In this document: one piece after another, positions 1 through 14,089 of the stretch | Numbering within the stretch: position 1 is the first letter of the stretch | Layout: each line of letters starts with the position of its first letter | NCBI RefSeq assembly: GCF_022267375.1 | Contig: NZ_JAIZBH010000002.1 | Coordinates: forward strand, 314,001-378,000 | Direction of reading: 5' to 3' | Source of the DNA: Leptospira sanjuanensis | GTDB taxonomy: Bacteria > Spirochaetota > Leptospiria > Leptospirales > Leptospiraceae | DNA length: 64,000 nucleotides | Made by a program: the position numbers and the translations under genes | The notes under the pieces: model-generated | The model's database searches: none | What the model saw: the letters and a program-made list of their open reading frames with translations, nothing else | What the model was told of the DNA's origin: nothing

Positions 1-265
<265 letters not shown>

Positions 266-276
266 GTCTTTTCACC

Positions 277-1305
<1,029 letters not shown>

Positions 1306-1446
1306 ACGAAATCTCCTGAAGGGAAATTAAAGCAAGTTTATTGTCGTTTTGAACGCATCCGAGAAATTAGAAAATTAAAAAAGTGCGGAAAAGAAAGCTT
1401 TGCAATTGTTTTCATTGATCGAGTCGGAATCGATCTCACCGACCGG

Positions 1447-2013
1447 TTAGTGTTCGCGGATCATTCGATATTGATTGTAAAGAGTATCGTCCGAATCGAA
1501 AACGGCTTCGGATAAGGCGAGGATTTCTCCCGATTGAAGAGATACAACGCGAAGCTGAAGCAAAAACGTCTGATCGTTGAACTGAACCGTTCCTAAAAGC
1601 AAAAGATCCACTCCCGATAACTTCCCGATTTCCAAACTTTTGTCCGAGAGCACCAGCCCCGATTTTTGAAAACTTTGCTCGTCGATGAGCCGGCCCAGTT
1701 GCGATTTTTCCACGAGAATCAGCTTTCCGGGCTCTGACATCTGCGGTAGAAGCTGAGAAGAAATCGTGCTTCCGAGCAGGGTCGGCGCTCCGTTTTCGTT
1801 TAATAAAGGTAAGATCGCGAGTTTGAGGGCGTTCTTTTTATCAGGGAAAGAAGCCGCGCGGTTGGTTTGGATTTGTTTTTTCAAAGCGGAAGAAGTTTCT
1901 TCCAAAACGGTATTCAACGGTTTTGCCGTGTTGTGTCTCGCGGATCTTCCGTTGCCCGCACAAGCGAAGATCAAAAACGAACTTAGGAATATGATAAAAA
2001 TAGAATGTTTCAT
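1447..2013 (-). CDS. FlgO-like lipoprotein
   Basis: A 188-residue lipoprotein. Its signal sequence ends in a lipobox (LIFAC, Cys about 18). The body resembles the FlgO/CsgG-type fold: LAILPLLNENG, then STISSQLLPQM, KLILVEKSQLGRLIDEQ, and VDLLLLGTVQFNDQTFLLQLRVVSLQSGEIL. In other bacteria such proteins assemble at the outer membrane, and FlgO affects flagella; a flagellar role here is not shown. Its start overlaps the stop of the sensor gene at 2013, so it is the last gene of an operon with the sensor and the TraB protein. Confidence 0.7.
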   Translation of the reverse strand: MKHSIFIIFLSSFLIFACAGNGRSARHNTAKPLNTVLEETSSALKKQIQTNRAASFPDKKNALKLAILPLLNENGAPTLLGSTISSQLLPQMSEPGKLILVEKSQLGRLIDEQSFQKSGLVLSDKSLEIGKLSGVDLLLLGTVQFNDQTFLLQLRVVSLQSGEILALSEAVFDSDDTLYNQYRMIREH

Positions 2014-4135
2014 CAGAAGTATTTGACCAAGGTCACCCTGTTTCCCGTGGAATTGAACTTAACTACGTCGAACGTGGAAAGAGCGTAGGCGACTCCTCTT
2101 GTTTGAAGGGGAGTGTTATCGTCCGTCTTTGCAAGAGCGTTTCGGACGATTCTCGCGTGATTGAATCCCTTCCCTTCGTCCGTGATTCTGTAACCTACTT
2201 TCTGTCTGGAAAGAAAATATTCCACGAGAATTTTTTTGTCCCGATAATACGGATCGTTTTGACGTGCAAGAATGAACTGAAAGTAATTTCCGTTTTTCAA
2301 GGACTTTGCCTTGTCTTCGTTGGAAATATTCAGATTTCCGTGTTCGATCGCGTTGATGAGCATTTCCCGAAGACTGGTGCGGATCGAAAGGGTCACGGTC
2401 GGGTCCGTAAAACGCACAAGATTGAACGTCAATCTTTGACTCAACAACTCCGCGTTTTGAAGATAGTTGTTCATGGAAAATACGATTCGTTCCTCGTCCA
2501 AAAATCTTCCCATAAGATCCTGATCGGGTTCAAAGGCCCGTCCCAAAATCTCCCTTCCCGATTCGTGTTCGAGAATTTGAAGACGAACCTGCAATTCCTT
2601 CGGTTCCTTGAGGTATTTCTGCAGGAAGTCCGCGCGGAAATACACAGGTTTTCCGCTGGAAGACAATTCTTCCATTCGTTCCATCACATACAATTTTTTG
2701 AATGCGTCTTCGAGTCCGCCGGTGTTGTACATCAGTTCGAGAAAATTTTTCCCGAGAACGTCCTGCGGCTTGAACCCTAAGAAGGTGGAAATGGATTTGT
2801 TGCTTCCCGTAATGATCCCGTTCGCGTCGAGATCGAAGAGAAAATCCTCTTCTCCTTCGTAGAGATTTTTATATTGAACCGCGGATTGTTCGTGTCTTTG
2901 TTTGAGCATATTCAGATTGGCGGCCTGCGTTTCCAGATTCAACGAAAGTTGTTTGATCCGATCGGCGAGACCTAAGGAAAGAAGCACGACTTCGATCGCG
3001 GAACCGATCTGCAATCCCCACTGCGTGAAAAAATTATCCGGAAAAATTCCGAACGCCTTCATCGCGTATAAAAAACTTCCTAGGATCAGAACGGACCAAG
3101 CAGTTAAGAAGAATCGGGCGGGACGATGTCCCTTCCAGGCGCACTGAAGACTGTTGACCAAAAGCAGAATCAAAACGATCAACAATACGAGAATGCTCGA
3201 AATCACGCTGAAGGTATAACTGAAAAACGTAAGCGAGCCGACGCAGCCGAAGGCGCAGATTCCCATGATCGGATAATAGAATTTGTTCGTGATCGGAGTG
3301 ATTTTCGAGGATTCCAAAAAGGATTTTCCGAAAAGACAAGCCGCCAAAAACGCGGAGAACATAAAAAACGGAAGGCTCACGTTCCCCCATTCGGGGTTGT
3401 TCGGCCAGAGAAACTGAAAGGATAAACCGTTCAGGGTCAACTGGAAAAGAATATCAAAAAAAATGAATATACTGTAAAAGAGATAACTTTTGTCGCGAGT
3501 AGTCAACAGAAGAAAGAGATTGTATACGAACATGACCAACATCGTTCCGTAATAAAAACCGAGGGTCGTATACTCTTTGGCGGTTTGTTCCAGAAATTCG
3601 GTTCTTGAATACGCGAACAAAGGAACCACGATCGAACTCTTGGATTGGATGCGGACGTAATAGTCGTTTTTGGAAAGCGGAGGTTCGCTGAGTTGAAACG
3701 GAAAATTCCGGTGTTCTGCGAGCCTGGACGAAAAAGGAAGTTCGTCTCCGGAAATGACCAATGGCAAAGAACCGTTTCGTTCCGAATACAACTGAAGAGA
3801 ATCGATCAAACTGTATGTGAAAACCAGAACCCAGTTTCGTGTGCCCTTCTCCCGATTGGCGACGGGAACACGGATCCAAATCGCTGCTTCGGAATAACCG
3901 AGGCTGTTGTTGAACAAGGGAATGGATTTTCCGGATCGAAAGATTTTCTGAATTTCAGGAAGAGAAAGTTTTCCCGAATGATCCTCGTAATACGTGAGAT
4001 ACGGTTGAAGATCCAAGCCTTCCATGATTACGCTCGGTTCGAATTCGGAAGAGGAGGTTTGTGCGGGAAGGGAAAAAACCCCGGAAACAAACAAAGTCCA
4101 TCCGAGAAAGACTTTGAAGATCCGGAGTTTGCAGA

Positions 4136-4139
<4 letters not shown>
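2013..4139 (-). CDS. 7TMR-DISM sensor with PAS and ATPase domains
   Basis: A 708-residue membrane sensor. After a signal peptide, an extracytoplasmic 7TMR-DISMED2 domain (about 30-180; note GYSEAAIWIRVPVANR and WVLVFTYSLIDSLQLY) precedes seven membrane helices (about 190-395). Then come a short coiled coil, a PAS domain (about 430-540; FDLDANGIITGSNKSISTFLGFKPQDVLGKN) and a C-terminal HATPase domain with N-box EMLINAIEHGN and G-box ITDEGKGF. I see no phospho-acceptor His region, so the ATPase looks more like an RsbW-type anti-sigma or serine kinase than a classical histidine kinase. Overlaps the TraB gene upstream by 4 bp and the lipoprotein gene downstream by 1 bp, so the three are probably co-translated. 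Confidence 0.8.
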
Positions 4140-5362
<1,223 letters not shown>

Positions 5363-5554
5363 TCCAAATGCAGTGTATGAAACCGAGATCCGAGAGTAAA
5401 ATGAAATTCTCCCTTTTTTGAAATCGATTTCCGAAGTGGGATTCTCTTCTTTCGGAACGTCTCAAAAAAGTATTGAAGAATTGAAGACGATCCAATAATG
5501 TCTCGTTACTTCTTAGAGAACTAGATCTATTTATCACCGGGAATTCTGGACACA
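5363..5554. other. Divergent intergenic region, traB-like / cheD
   Basis: 192 bp between the divergent TraB-family gene and cheD. A minus-strand open frame extending the TraB gene upstream here has no family match and is probably spurious. I see no clear terminator or operator; both promoters should lie here. Confidence 0.4.
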
Positions 5555-6915
<1,361 letters not shown>

Positions 6916-6919
<4 letters not shown>

Positions 6920-7455
6920 AAAAAAACCTCGCTTTGATCGGCCCCAGGGGGGTCGGAAAATCCAAAGTCTCCCGTAAACTTTCCAAACTGACCGGGATGC
7001 CTGTCGTTTCCACGGATATGATCGCCGTGTATGAAATCGGAGGAATTTCCATTCCCGACTTCATTCAAAAGAATGATGGAGACTGGAGAGCGTTTCGAGA
7101 CTTAGAGTTTCGAATATTAGAAAAATTAAAAACTTCCAACGGAATCATCCTGGATTGTGGCGGGGGAATATTATTTGATTTGGATACAAAAGGAAAAGAA
7201 ATCCTCAGCACCCGCAAAATTGAACTTTTAAAATCGATTGCATTCGTTTTCGGACTTTCTCGATCCACGGAAACTCTCGTGGAAAAGATTCAAAACGATC
7301 CGACCCGCCCTCCTTTAAGCGCCGTTACATCCTACCGCAACATTTTGGAAACTCGGCTTCCCCACTACAAAAGCGTTTCCGACTATTACTTAGAAATCGA
7401 TGATTTGAAAGTCGAAGAGGTTTGTTCCAGAATTCTGCAGAAAATCGAATATTGA
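6916..7455 (+). CDS. aroK: Shikimate kinase
   Basis: 179 residues. Phosphorylates shikimate at the 3-OH in aromatic amino acid synthesis. The Walker A loop is GPRGVGKSK (about 9-17). The shikimate-site motifs are [21 protein letters not shown] and [10 protein letters not shown], and the lid carries [12 protein letters not shown] start overlaps the HDOD stop (TTGA), an arrangement that suggests translational coupling. The lid and DCGGG motifs make the assignment firm, though the protein is a little divergent (STDMI where SDxxI is usual). Confidence 0.88.
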
Positions 7456-7571
7456 ATTGACACATTTTAGAAATATTTGGTTCCCTTTTTTCAAAGCTTT
7501 TAGAAAAACAATAATAAAACCGTATAAAGGCAACTAACGAGCCCTAAAAACGGGATGAGCAGGGAAGAAAG

Positions 7572-8468
<897 letters not shown>

Positions 8469-8537
8469 GCAAATAACGATTCAAAAAAGAATGAATCGAA
8501 TCTCCGTTTCCAAATAAAAAAATTAGAGTGAGTTCCC

Positions 8538-9968
8538 CTACGAACGATTCGATCGATCGATTGTTCGCAAAGCCCTTTTTCTCAATAGAAGCGATTGGAT
8601 CCGTTCATGTCTTTCTTTCGTAAGAGGCATGAATAAAAAGAGAAAGGATCCGATAAGAAAAAAACTTCCTACAACCGGTCCGAATAGAATCGAAAGCCGA
8701 AATCCGAGTTCCGGAATCTGTTCGATCGATCCTTCTTGATATCCGATCGCGCCGAGTAAAATCCCTCCGAGACCGAGTCCCAGCGCCCTTGCGATTTTTG
8801 TGGCCATCTTCCAAAGACCGAAAAACCAACCTTCCCGTTTTTCTCCGGTTTTGAGTTCGTCGTAGTCTACGATGTCCGCAACGAGAGAATCGAAAAGCAA
8901 TACGGCACCCGCAAAAAATCCTCCGAATACGGCGGCGAACAGGATCGGAAAAATCCCTCTTTCCGGGAAGAGAGGATAAACGACCACAGTCATCGATCCT
9001 AAGAGAAACACACCCCAGAACGCGGGAGTTTTTTTCCCGAACTTTCCCGCGAGAAACACCCAAAGCAGGATCGAAAGGATCAGACAAAATACGAACGGAA
9101 GCAGGATCGCCAAACCGATTTCCGTTTCGGTCAAACGAATTCTATATTTGTAATATAGATTTACGATCGAAGAGTTAAACGTCCTCCCGAAGGTGGCGGT
9201 GATAAAGGCGAGTAACAACGGGAGAAAATAACGATTTTTGAATACGCTTGTGATTTGACGGGACCAGGAAAGACTTCTCCGTTTCGAAACCGAATTTTGA
9301 TTCGGCATCGGGTCGTTCCGATCCCTTCCCCGCGTCGCTATAAACGTCAGGACCGCCGTCGCCGTCAAAATACAGGCGATCGTGATCGAGGTATAGCTCC
9401 TCGTGATCAACAGTCTTTCCGTCTCAGTCGAGGTCGGGAAGACGGCGGAATAAACGGAAGGCAAAATCAGAACGAGAATAAATCCGATGTTGCTGAAGAA
9501 AAATCTCCAACCGAAAATTCTTGTTCTTTCTCGGGGTTCGAAAGACATTTCTCCGCCGAGAGCGATATGCGGTACAGCAAGAATCGTCATCGACGTGTTT
9601 ACGAGCAGATAGATTCCCAATAAAAAGAAAAACTTCTCCGTTTGCGTATCCAATGCGGGAGGGGAAAACATGAAAAAAACGGAAAGTCCTAAAAGAATCC
9701 CTCCGATCAAAATATACGGTCTCCGTTTACCGAATCTGGATCGACTGTGATCGGAGATATATCCCATCAGCGGATCGGAAACCGCGTCCCATAGAACCGC
9801 TACGGCCAGGGCGATGCCGGCTAACGCGGGTTTGAGTCCGATCGCGGTTACGAAAAATTCGAGTAAATAGATTTGAGCGAGAACTTCAACGGCTGTGATT
9901 CCGATCTCGGCGGTCGCATATCCCGCCATAACTCGGACGGGAATGGGTTTTGAATTTGGGCGCATCAT
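8538..9968 (-). CDS. MFS transporter, GPH (MelB-like) family
   Basis: 476 residues with about 12 membrane helices. The conserved GPH loop is present: AVLWDAVSDPLMGYISDHSRSRFGKRRPYILIG, covering the sodium-site Asp and the RxGxRRP motif of cation-sugar symporters. A second-half motif DSLVADIVDYDELKTGEKREG is also typical. Likely a cation-coupled sugar or glycoside symporter; in Leptospira, which does not live on sugars, the substrate is uncertain. It sits 19 bp downstream of an SDR gene, so probably one operon with the SDR and metallo-hydrolase genes. Confidence 0.85.
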   Translation of the reverse strand: MMRPNSKPIPVRVMAGYATAEIGITAVEVLAQIYLLEFFVTAIGLKPALAGIALAVAVLWDAVSDPLMGYISDHSRSRFGKRRPYILIGGILLGLSVFFMFSPPALDTQTEKFFFLLGIYLLVNTSMTILAVPHIALGGEMSFEPRERTRIFGWRFFFSNIGFILVLILPSVYSAVFPTSTETERLLITRSYTSITIACILTATAVLTFIATRGRDRNDPMPNQNSVSKRRSLSWSRQITSVFKNRYFLPLLLAFITATFGRTFNSSIVNLYYKYRIRLTETEIGLAILLPFVFCLILSILLWVFLAGKFGKKTPAFWGVFLLGSMTVVVYPLFPERGIFPILFAAVFGGFFAGAVLLFDSLVADIVDYDELKTGEKREGWFFGLWKMATKIARALGLGLGGILLGAIGYQEGSIEQIPELGFRLSILFGPVVGSFFLIGSFLFLFMPLTKERHERIQSLLLRKRALRTIDRSNRS

Positions 9969-9987
9969 CGCAATTGCGAACGAAAGT

Positions 9988-10794
9988 CTATCCTTTGACG
10001 TAAGTCGATTGTTTCTTTAAACCTTTGCGTTTGAGCATCGGACCGAGAATTCCCGCCGTTGCAGGAAAAGCGTTTCCGATCTTGGCAAGAATTCCTCTGC
10101 TTCCCGGTATCAAAACTTCCAGCGGCTTTTTGGTCAGAACTTTTCCGAGGATAATTCCGGTCACTTGTTCCGCGGTTAGTACCTTATCTCCGGAGAATGT
10201 CATGGAAGCTTGTTCGTAATCCTTTTGCAGGTCGAGCATCGGAGTTTTGATCGCGTCGGGGCAAACAACGGTCACGAATACGTTCTTTTCTTTTAGTTCC
10301 TGTGCGATCGCGAGTGAAAATCCGCGGACCGCAAACTTGGAAGTGGAATACAAGGAGATTCCCGAGATAGGCGCGACTCCCGCAAGAGAAGCGATGTTTA
10401 CGATATGCCCGGCGCCCGAGGCCACCATTCTTGTCGCGGCCTCTCTTGTTCCGTACATAACGCCCTTTGCATTGATGTCCATGTGACGATCGATATGAGC
10501 CGCAGGAACCTCGTAGATATAACCGGGAAGAAGATAACCGGCAACGTTTAAAAGCGCGTCGATCTTCCCCCATTTTTTATACGCGAGATCCATGACCTTC
10601 TTCCAATCGTTCGGCGACGTTACGTCGAGTTTGGAAACAAGGACTCGGTTCTTTTCGTTTTTCCAAGGAGAAGCGAATTTTTTGAGTTCTTTTTCATTGA
10701 TGTCCGTGATCAAGATCGAATGTCCAGCGGCAAAGGCCTCTTTCGCCAACTCTTTTCCGAGTCCGCCCGCACAACCGGTAATCATTAAAATCAT
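9988..10794 (-). CDS. SDR-family NAD(P)-dependent oxidoreductase
   Basis: 268 residues with a classical short-chain dehydrogenase pattern: nucleotide-binding TGCAGGLGKELA at the N-terminus, DINEKEL after strand 2, NVAGYL, catalytic Ser in NIASLAG and YSTSK (Tyr-x3-Lys). The acidic residue after strand 2 suggests a preference for NAD. The C-terminus is basic and hydrophobic, as in SDRs that act on lipids. The substrate is not evident. It lies 24 bp downstream of a metallo-beta-lactamase-fold gene and upstream of the MFS transporter. Confidence 0.85.
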   Translation of the reverse strand: MILMITGCAGGLGKELAKEAFAAGHSILITDINEKELKKFASPWKNEKNRVLVSKLDVTSPNDWKKVMDLAYKKWGKIDALLNVAGYLLPGYIYEVPAAHIDRHMDINAKGVMYGTREAATRMVASGAGHIVNIASLAGVAPISGISLYSTSKFAVRGFSLAIAQELKEKNVFVTVVCPDAIKTPMLDLQKDYEQASMTFSGDKVLTAEQVTGIILGKVLTKKPLEVLIPGSRGILAKIGNAFPATAGILGPMLKRKGLKKQSTYVKG

Positions 10795-10818
10795 AATATT
10801 CTATTTCCTTACTATAGA

Positions 10819-11922
10819 TTAAACGACCGGAGAACCGAAAGAAAGTCTTCCGAAACTGAACGTAGGCGCGGTTCCGGGAAAAAGCCAATAGCTCGTCATT
10901 TCCGAGGAAGGCATCACGTTGTAGAAATTTGGATTCCGAGAGGACTTTCCCGCCATTTCCTTTTCCTGAACCATGGAGATATATTGTTCCAAGCCGATTT
11001 CGAGAGTGTTTCCGTTCAAAATCACTTCCATTCCGGTCGCCTTTGCGTATTTACGAACGCCCGGAATTCTCGAATGCAAAGGAGAATAACTGTCCGCGCT
11101 CACTCCGTTTTCGCTCGAAACGAAAATTCCTTCGGGAGTATGAGCCACCAAAGAATGATTTCCCGCGGTATGACCCGGAGTTCGGATGAGCGCAACCCCT
11201 TGTCCGAGTTCTACGTCTCCGTCCAAAACGACGATACGATCGCTCGCGACTCCGCCCGTTCCGTTCGGACAATACCAATCCGATTGAGGAGGAAGAAGTC
11301 CTTGTACGGAATCCCATTCCTGTTTCATGACAAGAAGTTTCGCGTTCGGGAAATATCCTTTTTCTCCGTTTGCTCCGAGCCATTTGCGGATGTCCTGCGT
11401 ATGAAGATGATCATACGAAATATAATCCACCTTTTCCGGAGAAATCCCCGCGTCTTCGAGACATTCTTCCACCGTGTTTAAGATCGGTGCGATGATCTTT
11501 TTGCCGATGGATTGAAAGGGACCGAAACTTTCTGCGAGCCGTTTAAAGAACGGGGTTTCCGCATTCCCGTCCAAGTCGGAAGGAGAAAACAAAAGCGTTT
11601 TGATTCCTTCCGAAGTTTTGTATTGAACGATGAACAATCGATTGAGGATGTGCATGTACGGAGTCGGAAGGCTGTACGCGTTCAAGAGCGCATAACGCGT
11701 CGGATATGGAACCCGCACGAGATCGTAGGATCTGTAAAAGACAACCTGCGAACCGGATAACATCTTCTCCCGAAATTTCCGGGAACGTTTTCGAACGTCT
11801 TCCAGGCGATCCACAGGATGCGGAAGGTCTCTGGAACCGACAAAGTCCGGAATGGGCTTGATCGAAGAATCCTTTTTCGTTTTGGAAGCGGACGTCGTTT
11901 TGTTTGCGGTTGCCTTTGCCAT
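10819..11922 (-). CDS. Metallo-beta-lactamase-fold hydrolase with altered metal motif
   Basis: 367 residues from the ATG at 11922, chosen because GAGGA lies 10-14 bases upstream; an earlier ATG at 11976 adds 18 residues with no ribosome site. The fold is that of MBL enzymes (lactonase- or glyoxalase-like): YISYDHLHTQDIRKWLG stands where HxHxDH is expected, and RTPGHTAGNHSLV gives the third His. The Asp is shifted by one residue and the second His is missing, so the second metal site may be changed. A Lys/Thr/Ser-rich leader precedes the domain. Function not assignable beyond fold. Confidence 0.72.
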   Translation of the reverse strand: MAKATANKTTSASKTKKDSSIKPIPDFVGSRDLPHPVDRLEDVRKRSRKFREKMLSGSQVVFYRSYDLVRVPYPTRYALLNAYSLPTPYMHILNRLFIVQYKTSEGIKTLLFSPSDLDGNAETPFFKRLAESFGPFQSIGKKIIAPILNTVEECLEDAGISPEKVDYISYDHLHTQDIRKWLGANGEKGYFPNAKLLVMKQEWDSVQGLLPPQSDWYCPNGTGGVASDRIVVLDGDVELGQGVALIRTPGHTAGNHSLVAHTPEGIFVSSENGVSADSYSPLHSRIPGVRKYAKATGMEVILNGNTLEIGLEQYISMVQEKEMAGKSSRNPNFYNVMPSSEMTSYWLFPGTAPTFSFGRLSFGSPVV

Positions 11923-11982
11923 CTTCAATTTCCTCGATTGATCAGTATGATAAGATTCGAATCCTCGCCGATACAAACGATC

Positions 11983-12351
11983 TTAGAACGGTTTGTAGAG
12001 AACGATGTACGAAACGACGAGCCCGAGCAACGGGAAGCCGAACCAGAACACTTTTCCTAGAGAAGGTTTTTTGTAAACCGCGGTCAAAAGTCCGCCGTAT
12101 GCGAGCCAGATCGCGAACTTTGCGATCACCCAACCCGGCCAAGGCCAAAGAATTCCGAGCCTTGCAAGCATTCCGAATCCGCCTAACAGGATGAAGAACA
12201 TTCCGATTCCGTGCGTGATTGCCACGATTTTACGATTGGTGAATTCTTTATTTCCTCCGTTGAGAACGTGAAGCGTCACCCCGCCGAGCGCGGTAAAAAG
12301 GAGAAGAATTCCGAAGATGTGAACCATTTTATAGACTGTGTAAGAAATCAT
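11983..12351 (-). CDS. Small four-helix membrane protein
   Basis: 122 residues with four hydrophobic helices (about 5-28, 43-64, 70-90, 100-119). The pattern MVHIFGILLLFTALGG followed by a His-containing second helix (AITHGIGMFFILLGGFGML) is like SirB/CopD-type or cytochrome b-like small membrane proteins, but I cannot name the family firmly. It lies 60 bp upstream of the metallo-hydrolase gene and may lead that operon. Confidence 0.65.
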   Translation of the reverse strand: MISYTVYKMVHIFGILLLFTALGGVTLHVLNGGNKEFTNRKIVAITHGIGMFFILLGGFGMLARLGILWPWPGWVIAKFAIWLAYGGLLTAVYKKPSLGKVFWFGFPLLGLVVSYIVLYKPF

Positions 12352-12841
12352 AAACCAGCGTTTCCTTATTGATCGTCGTATGTTCTCCGATCGAGAACCG
12401 CCTGACTAGGCGACCGAGGGCGCAATGTGCCGCTCACGGCAGTCCAATCTTCCGGGGAGAATGGACTTTGGCAACGATTGTTTGTCGAAAGTAGCTGTTC
12501 TACGAAGACTTCTTTCTAAAAACATAGGATCTGCAAATGGGTCTCCTCAAATGACAAGAGTCGGCTAAATGGTAATTATAAAATAAAAATCTCGGTTTTT
12601 ACAAAAGAGCCGCAGTTTTTAAATTAAATTTCTCTTGCATTACTTTCGTTTGTGATTTCTATGGCTATAGAATATCACAAACGAGATATTTTTCAAAGTG
12701 AAGATTGATTATTAACAAACGTAACGAATTGAAGAATTTTTTGCTACAAAGTTTCACTGTATTTAGAATCGTCAAGAATTCCTTGATAGACTTTATCGTG
12801 AAAAATATCCGCGATTGTGAGCATACTTTTGGGAGATTCGC
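12352..12841. other. 490-bp intergenic region with hairpins and AT-rich promoter zone
   Basis: The left half (about 12380-12480) is GC-rich with short dyads, such as GCCTgactAGGC and AGTCCA...TGGACT around 12447-12473; these may be a structured RNA or decayed repeat. An 11-base stretch here (GCAATGTGCCG) also occurs inside the attC repeats of the far array, too short to prove relation. The right half (about 12580-12840) is AT-rich and should hold the promoter of the outer-membrane protein gene. Confidence 0.45.
12647..12683. promoter_or_regulatory. Operator-like inverted repeat
   Basis: Two arms, CGTTTGTGAT and ATCACAAACG, are perfect reverse complements, with inner bases (TTCTATgg / ctATAGAA) almost continuing the symmetry over 37 bp. 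It lies about 160 bp upstream of the outer-membrane protein gene. The size fits a dimeric repressor site; no regulator gene is next to it, so the binder is unknown. Confidence 0.45.
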
Positions 12842-14074
12842 ATGAATTTAAAAGGGAATTTGATTTTATTATGTTTATTTGCGCTAAGCGTTACGGAGAT
12901 AGCCGCGCAAAATCAGGGAGATGCACCATCACCGGCTCCGTCTTCATCGAAAGAAAGAAACGTTGAAATGTTCTTTAGAGTGACCGATAATAATATCGAC
13001 TCAGCAACGGCAAAGAATGCAATTCTAACGCAGAATTCTTTGATGTTGAACAAGGCATTCGGTGGAACGAGTTTCATGTCCTTTCCAAGTGCTCAAAATT
13101 TTAAGGGCAAGGGTTTCGATTGGGGAATGGGAATTCAGAACGGGATCTATAAAAGTAATATTTTAGTTTCGTACGCTGGTCTAAAAACGGACGGTTTCCA
13201 AAATTTTGAATATGAGAAATCAACGTTAGCTCTTGGATCCGGATCAACCGCTAGCCGGATGACTACGACTTTGTTCGACGACTATATTTATGATAACAAT
13301 AAATTGAGAACCGCTCGGATTGGCTATGTCGGTGAGATTCTTCCATGGCATGCCAATGCGAATAAATTCCTCTCAAATATCGGTTTTAGATTCGGGTTGG
13401 AATTGAATGGAAATTCTACTCAGCTTAATTCTACTTATAACATTTATTCTTCCAGTTTTTCCTCGACAGCGAGTTCGGGCGCTACTACAACCTCTCAATT
13501 GAGCTCGATAGACTTTTTAACACAAAGAAAAATCGATTATTACGAAGCGTTTGTCAACGGAGTGATCGGATTAAGTTATACTCTTGAACTTAAGGAAAAG
13601 CATAGATTCTTTTTTAGCGTTGAACACTTTGAAAGCGTAGCAAATAGCGGGAAATACTCCGAAGAGGTAAAAGCGTTCGTCAACCTGGGCTCTGCATTCG
13701 GTTCTTCATCATCAAGCTCTGCAAGTCCTTTGTTAATTCCGTTTACGACAAAAGTAAAGGGCGGCGCTACAACGGAACTCGTCGGAAATCGATTTCAATT
13801 CGGGTATACGTATCAGTTTACTGAATTATTTGGTTTAAATCTTTCTTACGGATATTGGGACGCAACGCATACGGTTACCGATTCGAAAGTGAAAGAGACG
13901 GCAAATCCGCTCACGTTAATCGGTTCGATGTTTTCGAGCTCGTCTTCTTCGAGTTCGTCAATGAGTTCCGCATTGCTGGGCTTTTATTTTTCGGGAGCGC
14001 CTGCGCTCGGACCGTTGCCATCAACTCGTGACGTAAGATCCCAAATTTCGATCGCAGCAACGCTTCGATATTGA
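12842..14074 (+). CDS. Putative outer-membrane beta-barrel protein with poly-Ser loops
   Basis: 410 residues starting 8 bases after GGGAG. A signal peptide (cut after about EIAAQ) is followed by alternating polar/aromatic strands (FRFGLELNG, FQFGYTYQF, FGLNLSYGYWD) and a final strand ending in LRY, a terminal aromatic as in BAM substrates. At least three Ser-rich runs (about 210, 285 and 360) look like external loops. Codon use is more AT-rich than the neighbours, hinting at different selection or transfer. Probably a porin-like or surface protein; family not recognised. Convergent with the cyclase gene, 15 bp apart. Confidence 0.7.
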   Translation: MNLKGNLILLCLFALSVTEIAAQNQGDAPSPAPSSSKERNVEMFFRVTDNNIDSATAKNAILTQNSLMLNKAFGGTSFMSFPSAQNFKGKGFDWGMGIQNGIYKSNILVSYAGLKTDGFQNFEYEKSTLALGSGSTASRMTTTLFDDYIYDNNKLRTARIGYVGEILPWHANANKFLSNIGFRFGLELNGNSTQLNSTYNIYSSSFSSTASSGATTTSQLSSIDFLTQRKIDYYEAFVNGVIGLSYTLELKEKHRFFFSVEHFESVANSGKYSEEVKAFVNLGSAFGSSSSSSASPLLIPFTTKVKGGATTELVGNRFQFGYTYQFTELFGLNLSYGYWDATHTVTDSKVKETANPLTLIGSMFSSSSSSSSSMSSALLGFYFSGAPALGPLPSTRDVRSQISIAATLRY

Positions 14075-14089
14075 GGATAAGAATACGGT

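Noticed and set aside
12380..12480. Relic attC in the core chromosome
   Set aside because: Only an 11-base match to the attC middle; the ends YTAAC and GTTAR and the outer stem are absent.
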